NCBI RefSeq assembly: GCF_032062135.1
Contig: NC_092860.1
Coordinates: 125,922,677 to 125,986,676 of the forward strand
Length of the DNA stretch: 64,000 nt
Reading direction: 5' to 3'
Source of the DNA: Pyxicephalus adspersus
Taxonomy: Eukaryota > Chordata > Amphibia > Anura > Pyxicephalidae
Shown: one piece after another, positions 48,385 to 60,643 of the stretch
Layout: every line of letters begins with the position of its first letter
Position numbering within the stretch: position 1 is the stretch's first letter
Notes under the pieces: generated by a model
The model's database searches: none
Seen by the model: the letters and a program-made list of their open reading frames with translations, nothing else
What the model was told of the DNA's origin: nothing
Position numbers and translations under genes: made by a program

Positions 48385-48620
48385 CACCTCTTCCGGCGGC
48401 GACCACGGCCAGCTACTGCGTGACGTAACTCTCCACTTCCACCAATCTCCTCCCAGAGAACGAAGAACGGGGCGTGGCTATGAGGGACGTCCCTGACAAA
48501 TGGGCGGGGTCTGTCATACGTACGTCACGGTAATAGACGGTGGGAATTGTGCAATGGCGGAGGGTGAGGACGGGGTCGTTCTGGAATATTCTGTATGGTG
48601 TATGTGGTAATTCTCCGGGG
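48385..48620. promoter_or_regulatory. GC-rich, possibly bidirectional promoter block
   Basis: The block holds an ETS core CTTCCGG (48390), a CRE-like TGACGTAA (48421), a CCAAT (48442), a GGGGCGTGG KLF box (about 48470), a GGGCGGGG box (48502) and a second CRE-like TACGTCACGG (48521), with CpG density far above its surroundings. A plus-strand ATG follows at 48554. Minus-strand transcription is also possible: a short ATG ORF beginning MNEWIEEEAGDL lies near 48219. Which genes it drives is unknown. Confidence 0.6.
48554..48610 (+). CDS. Candidate first exon of an unassigned gene
   Basis: The ATG in GCAATGGCGG directly follows the promoter motifs. The frame reads MAEGEDGVVLEYSVWCMW before TAA. 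Possible GT donors inside it (after 48592 or near 48605) could extend it by splicing. The Met-Ala-acidic start is typical of nuclear or cytosolic proteins, but I do not recognise the family and no downstream exon was securely linked. Confidence 0.3.
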   Translation: MAEGEDGVVLEYSVWCMW

Positions 48621-48837
48621 AGGCGGCGCTGAGGTGAATGTCGGGAGCCGTATAGTGCTGGGCAAAGTACACACCAAGCATGTCTTCCCTGGGTCCCTAA
48701 TACCTTTATTACTTCATTTATTACATTCATTGTATAGGGTGTAATGGCAGCTGAGGATTTACATTTTTTGTTTTTTTTCACATTGTGAGCCCGAAAATTC
48801 ACCAAACATTTCCCAAAAAAATCAACCCAGGAACGCC

Positions 48838-49088
48838 AAATTCAGCCCCGCGGGCCAAACTTGGCCCGCACTAATATATTTGGCCTGCAAGAGCTGGCCC
48901 GCGTCTGTGTGCACCGCTAATACTACACATCCCAGAATGCTCTGCTGGTGCACCAATCAGGACTCCTCTGTCCATTAACGACCTTCCTCAATTTTAAACT
49001 TTTTTTCAATAAATATCAAGGTTGGCCAGCGACTTTGTCCAAATTTTTCATTTTGGCCCACTCTGTATTTGAGTTTGATACCCCTACT
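48838..49088. mobile_element. hAT-like repeat fragment with CAAACTC end
   Basis: The stretch CCCCGCGGGCCAAACTTGGCC to TGGCCCACTCTGTATTTGAGTTTGATACCCCT has the terminal word AGGGGTATCAAACTCAAATAC on the minus strand, typical of hAT/Charlie-type ends. It begins about 230 bp after the candidate ORF at 48554. Confidence 0.5.
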
Positions 49089-49576
49089 TTAGACTAAAAG
49101 GTCAGTAAAGCCATTCAAATAGGCAAAGACACATAAAAAGACATACAGGCCGTGTTTATATGTATTGCATAGAGTTGTGTTCTGTTATGTGGTGGGGAAT
49201 CACAGCCGTGCTGTGTATCTAGCAGTGAATCTAACATGGGTGGAGAATCTTCCAGGTGCCATTCACACCTGTGCAGACTGCAGAGCCGCATGGGTTAGGG
49301 TAAGTTCACACCTGCTGCTTGTTTGCAGGTTTTGCCCAGCTCCCTAAAGCTGGCACCGTATATGCAGCTTGAGGAATCGCTTGGTAGCCCTGCTTCAGAG
49401 AGGAAGTCAGCACATGTGGCAGTGATCGGTACTAAAAAAAAACAGCCCCTATTCATTCCCAATGGGGGCTGGCACAGGGAGACACTACCATGTACCATAT
49501 CCTCAACCTGCAGTGTTTCCTGGTGTGAGATGTAATATGCTGCAACCTCACTGCCAAAATAAACTAGCCCTCAGAT

Positions 49577-49803
49577 CTGTGTTTCTCAACCTTTTAAACA
49601 TGGGGGAACCCTTTCAAAAATTCCTTACAGTATATTAGTGTGGTGATCAATGAGAAGAATGCCTCTTACATTGCTAGTCAGTGGGAAGATTGTCGCCCAT
49701 ACAGATAGGCAAAAAGCTCCTTGGTGTCTATCAAACTGCTGAAAAACATCAATTGCTCAAGGAACCCCCAGCAACCTGGAGGAGCCTTGGTTGAGAAATT
49801 CTG
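49577..49803. mobile_element. Small hAT MITE (TTTCTCAACC ends)
   Basis: The ends CTGTGTTTCTCAACC and GGTTGAGAAATTCTG are inverted repeats with the TIR style of Charlie-like hAT elements. 227 bp, no ORF. Related fragments lie at 42331-42415, 42945-43050 and 58851-58900. Confidence 0.6.
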
Positions 49804-50236
49804 CCTTGAACACACATCACGGCACAATAATGCTCATAAAAAGCATCCTTCTGAATGGCACCACAGCACAATGACGCTTTTTAAAAAAGTGTGGGCCTAA
49901 ATGTTTTCATGTAGGGCATAATGTTATCCCGTTAACTTAATATCCTACTAATATATTGTTAATAAAATAATAACTTACATTTTACAGAGATTAGATTGCT
50001 GAGCATCACCTCAATGTAAATAGAAACATACAAAACTATAGAAAGAGACCCTGTAGGACGATATAAAGGATATCAATAAATGCAGCTCTGTACATTATCA
50101 ATCAGGATTTGTATTTTGCCAGTGCACGCTATGTAAGGACCTGAATGTGTCTGTGTATATCAGAGCTCAGATCTGCGTGTTTCTATTTCCAACGCCTGCC
50201 TCTAACACGCTGTGTTGACTGTTCATCATACATTGT

Positions 50237-50458
50237 GCCTGATTTATTAAAGCTTTCCAAGGCTGGAGGTGATACACTCTCCACAGTGAAGCTGGGTTAT
50301 CCCACAAACCTGGAATGGATTTCTTAAAAGTAATTTGCTATGTGTTCGCAAACGTTTTCAATCCTGGACCAGATCCATTTCAGGTTTGCTGGATCACCCA
50401 GCTTCACTGCTGAAAGTGTATCCTCTCCAGCCTTGGAGAGCTTTAATAAATTAGGCCC
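50237..50458. mobile_element. Fold-back element, copy 7
   Basis: A near-complete copy: GCCTGATTTATTAAAGCTTTCC at the left, CCTTGGAGAGCTTTAATAAATTAGGC at the right, with CAGTGAAGCTGGGTTATCC / GGATCACCCAGCTTCACTG inside. Confidence 0.75.
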
Positions 50459-50507
50459 AATTTCTGTGCTGTCCACTCATTTTCCTTTTGGAAAAATTAG
50501 TCTACAC

Positions 50508-51585
50508 CAGTGTTTCTCAACAAGGGTTCCCTGAGCAATGAGACAAGTGACGCCAACAATCTTTTTGGCTATGTATAGGGGTGACATTCTTCCCACTGGT
50601 GAGCAATATAAGAGGTATTCTTACCGCTGATCACCTCTCTAATATACTGTGAGCTGATGATATAGTTATATATTATAGAAAGGGTTCCTTAAATTGAAAC
50701 TAAAGATCCACTTTTTTTAATTCTTTTTTATTGTAAAGATAGTAATAAAAAACATACAATTTCCACAAAAAGGTACATTGTTTTTCATTTGTAAACAATT
50801 ACAATAGAAAAAGTACAGATTCTGATATATTCAATGTAGCTCGGTCCTAAAAACTATCTCTTTTTTTTTTCTTTTCTTTTATAACTTAACAAACCAATAA
50901 AGGGGTACCAGATGGAAAGGAAGGGAGGGGAAAAATAAATCAAAGGGTCCAACAAAATGCAGCATGTCTAAAGAAACACTTGAGAGATGATGTTTAACAT
51001 ACAAAAACCAATATATACCTTTGGTTAAAAATTGGCTAATTTGAAGTAGAAAACCAGCTGTCCCTTGGATTTAAAACAAATACAAACATCTGATTCAGTA
51101 CGTACTAAGATGCACCCAAAGCCCTCATATCAAACCGTGTGGTATGACAAAATATTTCTGTTATATCATTGAGTTGTTCCGGAGTGAGAGTATAGGTTAT
51201 ATAGGGCATCCATGTGTTAAGGAATCCTTGAGGAAGTATATGGAGATGCTAAAGTTCTACTTTTAAGTGTGTATGATGAGGAGGCGATATCTCTTCTGCA
51301 ATATTCATGACAAAAAGCTGGGCTTGCCATGTACAGCATCAGGGAAACCTATCGTTCCTGGCTTAATTTGTGTGTGCCAGAATTACTTATGCTTATGTCA
51401 TCCATGCACTGCCAATCAATAGTAAAAGATGATAGCAAAATATCATCCAGAAGAGGAAGAATAGAAGGAAGATATTGGCCCCTGAAGCTGGAACACAGAC
51501 AGGTGAGTTGGACGGGTTTAGTTTTGCTTTAAGATCTGAAAGTTATTTTAAGGGTCCCCCTGGTTAAAAAGGTTGAGAAACACTG
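50508..51585. mobile_element. hAT-type element with CAGTGTTTCTCAAC ends, carrying an insertion
   Basis: The left end CAGTGTTTCTCAACAAGGG and right end GGTTGAGAAACACTG are inverted repeats, flanked by 8-mers GTCTACAC and ATCTACAA (6 of 8 match). A second element with TTAA flanks occupies 50693-51528, so the true hAT part is only about 240 bp. No intact ORF. Confidence 0.65.
50693..51528. mobile_element. TTAA-flanked element nested in a hAT MITE
   Basis: TTAA at 50689-50692 and 51529-51532. The ends begin with an AACTAAAG/GTTTAGTTTTGCT inverted repeat. Its right portion (from about 51290) resembles the repeats at 28790-29140 and 43745-44050. No coding capacity seen. Confidence 0.5.
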
Positions 51586-51779
51586 ATCTACAAAGTCAAC
51601 TTGTCCACAACCCAGTTTGGTCCCATGTTTCAGTAATAGATAAAAGTGGAAAACCAATAGAATTAATGTGCCTACATGTTGTACATCACTACAGAAGGAA
51701 ATAATTTTTCAGTTAAAGCCTTACCCAAGCTGCCCACCCACCTCTGCTAGTATTTTAGAAAAAAATATTTTCCTCTCTT

Positions 51780-52420
51780 CTTCATAGATAGTTCAGTGGC
51801 ATTGGAAGGGATACATCCCCTAGCAGGTGACATGGGACTACCTGGAGTCCAAGTGTTTCCTGGTCTTCACCAGAGCACCCTGCAAGGAGTTATGGGCCCT
51901 AGTGGCCACCAGACACCAAGTCATGTCCCTCAGGCTTTCTTCAACAGGAGTGAGAGGAACAGAGGGCTTCTTTTTAGGGACAGACAGATCAGGTGCCAGA
52001 TGTGCTAGAATCTCTGCAAGGAACGCACGCAGCAGGCCAGTGTTGGAGGCAGGCAGCTGACGAGAATCACGGTCAAGACAGTCCAAGGTTAGGGCAGGCA
52101 GGAAACAAGAACCAAGGCTATGCTGGGGTCAGGTATCCACAAAGCAATCAGGCAGAGTACCACTGGGTAAAGTCATCTGAAACACACTGTGATTCCAGCA
52201 ACTAGAGCCTAGAACTAGACAGGCCCGAATAGCTAATAGCAGGACAGGATCATGCCCAGAAACTGTGCCGGGGATGCCAAGATGGGCAGAGTACATATGA
52301 CTATAGGGAGACGGGATGCTGCAAGCAGCTAAACAGGAGCTGGAAGCAGTGATAACAAAAGTCTTTGCTCTTCTTTTTGGTGGTGTTGTGTCATTGATAG
52401 GTGGATTGGATGACATTTTC
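51780..52420. repeat. Degenerate GGCAGGCAG-rich repeat of unknown class
   Basis: A CA/GA-biased stretch with repeated CAGGCAGGAAACAAGAACC and GGACAGGATCATGCCC words. It looks like decayed retroelement flank seen elsewhere in frog genomes, but no LTR, primer site or coding domain could be identified. The overlapping short frames on both strands are not credible genes. Confidence 0.3.
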
Positions 52421-52429
52421 CACCATTTA

Positions 52430-53580
52430 TCCTAGAAAGGATGATGGCCTAAACCTGTCAGAAGACAGCACCAGATGGTAAGTATTGCAGTGAAATCTTA
52501 ATTTATTTAAATGTTCGAAAATTGATCTAAAAAAATAAAATACATACTTGGCATTCTGCTTTAAATAGTCATTGTCTCCTTTCCCATGCAGGACAAGTTA
52601 CAAAGAGAATCCTCTGGCTAGAAAAGGGGGTGAGTTTATTAGCTCCTAAAACCTACCCTTTACTAACCTGCTTATCTTTGCAGTCATAATAAAAGTGTAA
52701 CACTCAAGTCCCAAAATATGGTGAATGGATTTGCCATGTTTAAAAACATCTATGATATTACATTTTAAAGGAACAGTCTGAATGTGCTGTGCATTGTTAC
52801 ATCATCCCCTCAGAACCATATAGTGATGATCCTGCTTCTGCATTGACACACATGCTTGGCAACCTGGTGATCCTTAGGCAGGAAGTTTAGTAGGCCATGG
52901 TTTATGACAAACAAAGAATATGAAGGATCAAACATAGCAGAAGATATTTTTTTATTTTCCCTATTTCTAAGGGTTACATACACCTTAAATCCACAATGAT
53001 GTGAATCTTTTAGTACAGTAAAACTTCCAAGAAGGTAAATAGTGTTTAGATCATCAATAGATCATCAATCACCTACAAGGATGATTTACTGTTCAACAAT
53101 TACCTGCGCTAGTTACCAACAACCACTGCCCAATCTGTCCATGTCACTTCACCTACTTGTGCCTGTGGGCATTGCACATACTCGGTTTACTTTCTGCTTT
53201 GAGGTCTACATATCTAAGTTTATCCACACTGCTTGGTGTCCGATGTGTTTAGCCCTGTAATTGTTGAACAGACATATTTATATTATATTCCAATTACAAC
53301 CGGAGCAATCACAATCAGGGTTGACAATGCTTAGTGGTGGTTTTTGGTATTATGACATTCAATACCTGTATATGATGTGTTACTTCGTACAAAGCTTATA
53401 CCGACTTGTACGTTATACTATATATATTTGCAGGTAACTTAGCCTAAACAATTTCCACAAAACATATTACTACAAGAATCATTTTTGAGGTTCCATGCTT
53501 ATGCTGTTTGCCATCTGGCATAATCTAACTACCTTCATAGTGCTTTGCTTGCCTCCACATCAGCCATATTTTGCCCTTTT
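52430..53580. other. Intergenic stretch with no recognised feature
   Basis: AT-rich unique-looking sequence. No exon-like open frame, tRNA or repeat family was recognised. Confidence 0.5.
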
Positions 53581-53741
53581 ATGTTAAACCAGGGCCTCTA
53601 TTTCTAAAACAGGACATATGACATTCCCTTAATCATTCCCTAGTAGGTATCTTCCTGGTTCATGTGTTTCATTGGCAGTAATTGATTCCAATGAGGAAAT
53701 GTTTGATGGAATGTTGGATTACCTGTTTTATAAATACAGGT

Positions 53742-54010
53742 AGTCCCTGGGTTACATACAAGATAGGGACTGTAGATTTGTTCTTAAGTTGAATCTGTAT
53801 GTAAGTTGGAACAGATACATTATTTTAATAAATGCAATTAAGACAGATGTTTGTCTCAACATATTATTAGGCAGCGTGGTGTCAGTTACTGTATCAAATC
53901 CTTACTGTGATTAATCTCAAACAAAAGAAAGAAAAAAAACTTTATGGAGCCTAGACATTCATTAACTTCTGGAGCAAGCTGTGCTTTTATATTCAAAAAG
54001 AAACAACTGC
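53742..54010 (+). mobile_element. Tigger/pogo-like repeat, left end
   Basis: CAGGTAGTCCCTGGGTTACAT at 53742 has the CAG + GTCCCT style of TcMar-Tigger ends. AAGTTGAATCTGTATGTAAG and TTGTCTCAACATATTATTAGG follow. The right end was not found, so it is truncated. Confidence 0.4.
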
Positions 54011-54459
54011 AGAGTTTGTCTTGGTCATTAAAGAGTTACAAGAGCTTGCAGAAAGAGCTCACCCTCCAAAGATCCCCCAAACCACCCCTCCCCCCTTCAA
54101 GCCTCCTGCACAGGAGGGAGCAGAGAAGCCCTGTTTGTATCTAGGAGTTGTTCATATGTCAGATGTTCTTAACCTGGGAACTACCTGTAGAGCCCTTTGT
54201 GTGTGTTTAGGGTTTAAATGTATATACCCTTTTTATTTATTTGTCCTTTGTTGCACTGAAATGTTATCAGCCCTTCCTGATTTCTCCCCTGCTGCACTAC
54301 AGAACATCTTCCTCTTTCACCAAGACAGAGATTGTTCTATAGTTCAGCAAAGAAAGAAAAGGGCTAATAACACTTCTTGGGATTTCACTACAGATAACTC
54401 AGATTCATTAGCTATAGAAGGAAATTGGGAGCTCACTGAATTTCTAGCAGACCAATAAG

Positions 54460-56000
54460 TTATCAAAAGGTCAAATCACACGGAAATGTACATTTATTGC
54501 AAAGATTTCTTGTATATATTTGGAATTTAATAAGATTTAGATGCTACTAGGTGAGTTTAGCTTTGTATCTCATGTGGGCATACTAGCAGTAATATTTGTG
54601 CCCCTAAGATAGTGAGCTCTGCCATATGTCCCGGAGAAATCTCAGGGGTCTCTGCTCACTGGATATTTTTATATTGATGTTACTGGGGATGGTGTAGGAA
54701 CATTGTCTCCATGGTATGAATTAGAGAGACTGGAGCTTTGGGAGGAACTCATCCAGCTGGAGCCCCCAAGAGCTGTAAGAAGCCAGCAAGTGAATTAGCC
54801 TACTAGCATCTTCTCATGTACACATCTGATAGCGGAAACACACAATAAATATCACCTTGATGATCTCACTAAATCAACATGACATTATAGGTTTTAATAT
54901 CTGAAAATTCATCTCAAAAATTAACTGATTCCAGCTGTATATGCAGCAGAGCATATAATGATGTTCAAAGCTTCATCAAGGTATTGTTATATTTTAACTT
55001 GTAAAATTCAGCATGTATTAGCCTACAAGTTAGCCTAACCATATATTTACCATTATAGGCATAAGGATTTTGTTTTGTTCAGCAGAAAAAATACTGAATT
55101 CATTACATTTTTGTAGCACAAATATATGAATACTCACTGTATGGAACTGAGATTTAGTGAGTTATGTTTTCATGGCTTGGTAACACAGGGGTCTCTGGAG
55201 CCTACATATTCTTTTGAGTCCTAATTAAATTGTGTTATGTTTACCTCATTGACAGCATTACTTATGATGCTTAGCTGTCTTTTGGGCTATGTTTCATCCA
55301 GCGACATCCTTTAAAGGGGCCTACATGCGCAGATCTGATCTTTTTGAATATTCCTTGGTAACCTTCTGTGTACCTATCACAGTCAAAGCTTGCATTATTC
55401 ACATTCCTAACTAATATCTAACTTTTATATGGAACAATTTTAGGATTATAATTTAGATTATAAAATATAGGTATATACGAAAAGTATTACTGTAACCATT
55501 TGTAAATATCTCTTCTTCAGCTTTTTGCTATTGATGTATTCAGTGGTTTTGTGTATTTATTTTTGTTTTCTTTTCACCTATATTTCACACGATTTCCTTG
55601 TACATTTTTGTGAGTTTATGTGATTGTCACTATTTGCATCCTAAGGCCATGTTGCCATGCTCTGTGTGAATCATTAACAAATGATTGATGGTTATGATAT
55701 ACAATGGGGCTTTCTATGTATAATTACACTGCCAATTATTTCCAGCCTTGTTAATATACAACTAAATCTTACTTATACTTTGGACAAATACGAATTGTAG
55801 TCTTGTAAAATGATGAAAAAGTAACATATTATCGGGAGTTATGTGTGGTCCTGCCGAAGGACTGGAAGTCTTATTTTACATCAGCACATTCAACAAATTC
55901 TCCAGTAACCTAAGAAAACTATGGATTTTTCCACCATCAAATCTGACGGGTCAAAGGATATTTACAGCTACGGGATTAGTTAACTACTATTTCAGTTATG
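54460..56000. other. Intergenic stretch with no recognised feature
   Basis: AT-rich sequence with scattered stop codons in all frames. No splice-bounded coding island was recognised. Confidence 0.5.
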
Positions 56001-56312
56001 TACTGGTTAATAAACTTCTTTTAGGGGCCTTTTTTTTTTATAAATCAGGAAATCTGACATTCTCTGAAACATTGTAAAGAATCTCCACGTGTTTCATTGG
56101 CAGAAATTAACTCTCCACCAGTGAATGTTTCAGTGAATATATTTATAAATAGAGCCCATAATGTTGGTTTCAAATTTGTAATAATTCCAGAAGTAAGACA
56201 GGTCTGACAGGCTGCTGCTTCCTGTCACCATACAATACTGTCCCTACACTTTCTAGATTTCTATACAGTACATTTATAGGATTCCTTGGCCACTGAGAAC
56301 AATACATATTGG

Positions 56313-56990
56313 ACCTGATTTACCACACCTCTCTAAGATTGCAGACGATAGACCATCATAGGTGATCCAGCAAACCTTGAATGGATCTTGTCCAGGATTG
56401 GAAAAAAATGCCAGCTAATAGCAAACATGGAATGGATTTCTTTTGCTATTACTTAGCAAAAACAACTGATTTAATGAGCCATTTGCACTCTCACTGTCGC
56501 ATGTACTTACACATGCATGGGTTAATCTTTGGGACAAGCATATGCTACTGGCAGGATCAACCAGGTAGCCACCTCTGCTGATCCAATCTGGTCCAGGATT
56601 GGAAAAAATTGCAAACTAATAGCAAAAGATTTTAACCCTCTTGGCGGTAATCCAGAGTGTGCCTTGGGGTGAAATTTCATTACGTCCTCCAGCGATGCCA
56701 CCTCGGCATCTGTGTCCCCTGGCCTTGCATCCCAGCGTGTGAACATTGGAGATGCAAGGCTAGGGCATGGGACATGTGGCGGCATGCATGCGTTTGGGTA
56801 TCGGACCAGCGTGAAATTTAAAATATTTTCAAATGTCAATTGTACCCATTTGACATTTCAAAATACTCAAAAATTCATACCGCCAGGGAGGTTAAAGAAA
56901 TCCATTCCAGGTTTGCTATTAGTTGGCAGTTTTCCGATCCTGGACCAGATCCATTTCAAGTTTGTTGGATCATCTAATGTATGCACTGTA
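56313..56990. mobile_element. Fold-back element copies 8a/8b, rearranged and interrupted
   Basis: One left arm (GACCTGATTTACCACACCTC) at 56313 is followed by repeated GTCCAGGATTGGAAAAAA segments at about 56391 and 56591, then a TTAA MITE (56636-56891), then the right half (AAATCCATTCCAGGTTTGC and onward). This suggests a duplicated or gene-converted copy later hit by the MITE. Confidence 0.55.
56636..56891. mobile_element. TTAA-flanked MITE nested in a fold-back element
   Basis: TTAA at 56632-56635 and 56892-56895. The ends are CCCTCTTGGCGGTAA and ATACCGCCAGGGAGG. It interrupts the fold-back repeat at 56313-56990: the host sequence resumes immediately after the second TTAA. Confidence 0.75.
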
Positions 56991-57535
56991 AAAAATTTTA
57001 CTGAGAATTGAAAGTTTAGATTTTTTTTTATTTTGAAAAAACTAGAACATATGTGTCTATTAAAAACATATTGTGATAAAGTTACACTTGCTAAAGTGTA
57101 TGTCTTTCTAGTTTTTGGATGAAGCAGGAAAAGATTACAACTTGGTGAATGTTTTTGAATGTTTTTCCATCTCTGGACTTAGAAAGTACTCAAACACAAT
57201 CTACTGGCTGAGAGCCACACAATCAGTCCCAATGGCAGACAGGCCGGTCACCAGGACTCTATAAAGGAAAACATTTCAGCTGAAGAACCCACTAGAGAGT
57301 TCTGCAAATGTTTTTGATTACATTGCGAATCCTTATTAAACTTAAAAACTGAAGATGATTTTAATGGTATAAGTTACATTGGGGAATAATATTTGTCATT
57401 TGGTCCTCCTGTTATTTTTCCCATTTTGTGTCTTGTCAATAGTTTGTTAAATACCTGCAGATAGATCTTATTACACACTACAATAATGTTTTTCATTATT
57501 TGCTTGTCGTATTCAATCTTATGTTGTATTCATCA

Positions 57536-57581
57536 GCAGATTAGAAACCTCTCTGTGCAGTTCAGATGCTCTAAAGACATT
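57536..57581 (+). CDS. Weak candidate exon, plus strand
   Basis: A short open stretch (QIRNLSVQFRCSKDI) lies between a TATTCATCAG acceptor and a strong GTAAGTG donor. It might belong to the gene starting at 48554, but the phases are unproved and no family was recognised. Small splice-like islands like this occur by chance. Confidence 0.15.
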
Positions 57582-57904
57582 GGTAAGTGTAGCAGTCATT
57601 TATTGCACTGTCAGTTCCCATTCTGGCAATGTTTGCTTTTAGTAAACAACGTCACGGAGCTTTGTGTTCATTAACGGTGTACTCAGCACTAACACCAAAT
57701 CAGCATTTCAATTACTGGGAGCTTCTGAAAAACCCAATGGTCACTGGCGCTGTCAAAGGTATCTTGTTAATTGTTGAAGGCAGGCTTATATAGTTACCAA
57801 CTTAGGCTAAAGGTTTGTTTTATTTCTTGTTTAAACGAAAACTTTTATTTTCGTTTTTAGAACAGAAATGAGAATATTTTCCCACTGTGCCTGCACCTCC
57901 TTAG

Positions 57905-58193
57905 GCTATGTACACATGTCAGATGATTGTCATCTGATAATCGCCTCAGGGCTGATATCAGACGTGAATTTGGGGTGTTCCGTCGACCGTCCTAGCGGAT
58001 TATGAACAAGGAACTATCATAATGGAAGTGAAGGGGCGAGAGCACAGCAGAGTGCCGCTTCGTCGTTCTCCCCCTCCCCTCTCCACAGGACTGAGCGGTG
58101 CTGTATGTACAGCACTCGTTCATGCATCGCGCAGTCTTTTGACGTTGGAAAGGATCGTGAGACAATTATTGCATGTGTGTGCCCAGCCTTAAT
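57905..58193. mobile_element. Third copy of the GCGTACACAC-end MITE family, inverted
   Basis: The ends TTAGGCTATGTACACATG and CATGTGTGTGCCCAGCCTTA are inverted repeats. The interior GGTGCTGTATGTACAGCACTCGTTCATG stretch matches that of the copy at 9957-10263 in the opposite direction, which proves family membership. Confidence 0.65.
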
Positions 58194-58939
58194 CCTGGAG
58201 CCAACCCTGGGGGCTTTTATTTGCAGTGATGCCACCGTTTGCTCATTCTCAAGTAAACTCTCAAGGAAAAAATTAGTTCTACCTTTTTTTCTGCAATTAA
58301 AACAAAGGTTAGATATGGATGTTTTTCTTTTTGCAAGAAGGGTTTACAGATACATATATGCAAGGCTGGATTAAAGCAACTAAGGCAACGTGTATGCCAC
58401 TTATATGCCACTTGAAATCCTGCAAGATGTTCTTAAAGTGAGTTAGAGCACAATCTTAAAAGGCTCTTTTGTGGGGAACAGGGACTTCTGGGAGTGCTGG
58501 AAGCATGGCCACAGTATTTTTTCAAAATAAATACATTTATTTGAAAACTTTATTTTGTTGACTTATTTAAATTTGTATTTGGGAGATGCAGAACTGTTTG
58601 TAAAAAAAAAAGTGCTTTCAATTCTTTGGAAAGTCTTTTTCCACACAATACTACAGAACTACTACTATTACATCAGTGCTTCTCACAACTGGGGGACATG
58701 TGGTGGCTCTGGAGGATTGGTTGATGTTGATTTTCAACTGTAACGTTGCAGAGAAGGTGAGGAATCCTATGGGAACAAATTCATTGTCCTCCATTGATTT
58801 GATAAAGTAGAAGTCACAAGTCGGCTTACACTAGGTACCCACAGTAGATCAGTGTTTCTTAACCAGGGTTCCCTGGAATCTTAGGGTTCCTCTCTAGGTT
58901 GCTAGAGCATGTCACAATGGGAAGAAGAGCCACAGCATA

Positions 58940-59100
58940 GACCTGATTTATTAAACCTCTCCAAGACTGGAGAAGATTTACTTTCATCAGTGAACTTGGG
59001 TGATCTGGGACCAGATCCATTACAGGTTTGCTGGATCACCAGGTTCACTGAAGAAAGTGTATCTTCTCCAGCCTTGGATGAATAAATAATAAAATAGGCC
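58940..59100. mobile_element. Fold-back element, copy 9
   Basis: Starts ACCTGATTTATTAAACCTCTCC and ends near ATAAATAATAAAATAGGCC. The central loop is shortened, with GGATCACCAGGTTCACTG present. Confidence 0.65.
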
Positions 59101-59149
59101 ATGTGTCTACAGCTGTGGACTCCAGTGGTAAATTTGGATGGGCAAATGT

Positions 59150-60590
59150 TCTATTTAGACATGGTGCTCTTCAGAACATTTGGACAGGCTTCTGAATGCT
59201 AAAAGTTAAGCTGCAGTGATATACTTATGATGTCATTGCCATCATCATATTATATGGATAGATGCAGCATGCAATACCTGATGTTTTTCCTTCATGCTTC
59301 CTTTTGAAAGCAGTTGAACTTTTATCCCCCCTAGCTCATACAACTGATCCAAACATTGGTGCAGGTATGGTAGAGGTGTAAAATTAACACCTTCCAAACA
59401 GAATCATGACAGAAAACAGTGACACAGAACCGCTGGCTTACACATTCATTAAATATACTGAATATTCCTATGCTGCAGAGAACAGGGATTCTGCAACTTT
59501 TTCTGCACTCCCATTTGCTTTATATAGTGAGTGGTTAAGAGAAGCTGTCTGATTTCAGTGATCAGATGTAAACACAAGAAGTAAGCTGAAAACAGTTTGT
59601 CCAAGAAAGAAATGCTGTTTGCAAACAGAGGATTTGACAGTTGTATGTAGCCTTGGATGTGTATTAAGAAAAAGAATATGTCAGGTCAGACTCAGCGCTT
59701 AACAATTTAGGCTCTGCATCTACCACACAAGTTGCCTTATTCTTCCTTGGGGACCACATTAAAAAGCTCTCAGTCATAGCTGGGCTGTAAATGAGTGACT
59801 GATGGCTGTCAGGCAAACAGAATAATTACTAACCTGTATTACAAAGCTGTCTTTTAACATCACTTTTCCTTTGACCTTTCTGGTACTTGTTTTGCAACAT
59901 CTCCACAAAGACTTACAAAACGATATACATTTGTTGGTGACCAATACCAACCCCTTTTCTACTTGCTGACATACGGGGTCATCACGTCTAAGCTGCATCT
60001 TTTTATTCACTGTTAAACATTACATTTCTCTTCTAATGCAATACCAGTGACTGATGCCACATTCATTGATCAGATTTTGTTACAGCTAATTTTGGGGGGA
60101 AAATGGTTTGTGAATTGGTTATATGGCAATATGGCATTGTTTTATCATAGTTGGAGTAAATATGCAGCATTAAGAAATATTTAATTAAATAGTGGGGGGT
60201 TCTTTTTGACACACAGTAAGGCAGTAAAATGAACCAACCTGTATTTTATTCATGTACCTGGATTACTGCAAGATCACAGCTTGTGTCATAAATGAATAAA
60301 AAAGAATATAAAGAATCAGAGTCAGAATATATAAGCTTCCATTATTCCAGCAGTAATATGCCGCTTGCTACATCTTGCATGAATATGTTAAGCCAAAAAC
60401 AAGATCAATAATCGATGTTAGGAAATACAATACTATGTACTAAATATTGAAACAAAAGTTGATACAGTGCTTTAAATAAACAAAATCATAAAATACTTAT
60501 TTTAAAATCAGAAAAAATAAATATTTAAAAAAAAGGAGTAAGTAAATAATTTCTATGAAAAAAATTAAGTATCATAAGCAGCAGAATTAA
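59150..60590. other. Intergenic stretch with no recognised feature
   Basis: AT-rich. A 78-codon minus-strand frame at 59774-60010 has no recognised domain and no promoter context. Confidence 0.45.
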
Positions 60591-60643
60591 TTAATGCCAT
60601 TGAAACACATTGACCTGGAGGATTTCCTGTTTTATAAATAGAG

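Noticed and set aside
54021..54458. 145-codon plus-strand frame with a Pro-rich start
   Set aside because: No recognised domain and next to a transposon fragment; no splice or promoter support.
55841..56077. Plus-strand frame considered as an exon
   Set aside because: Its right part is the TTTATAAA palindromic repeat, and no good splice sites flank it.
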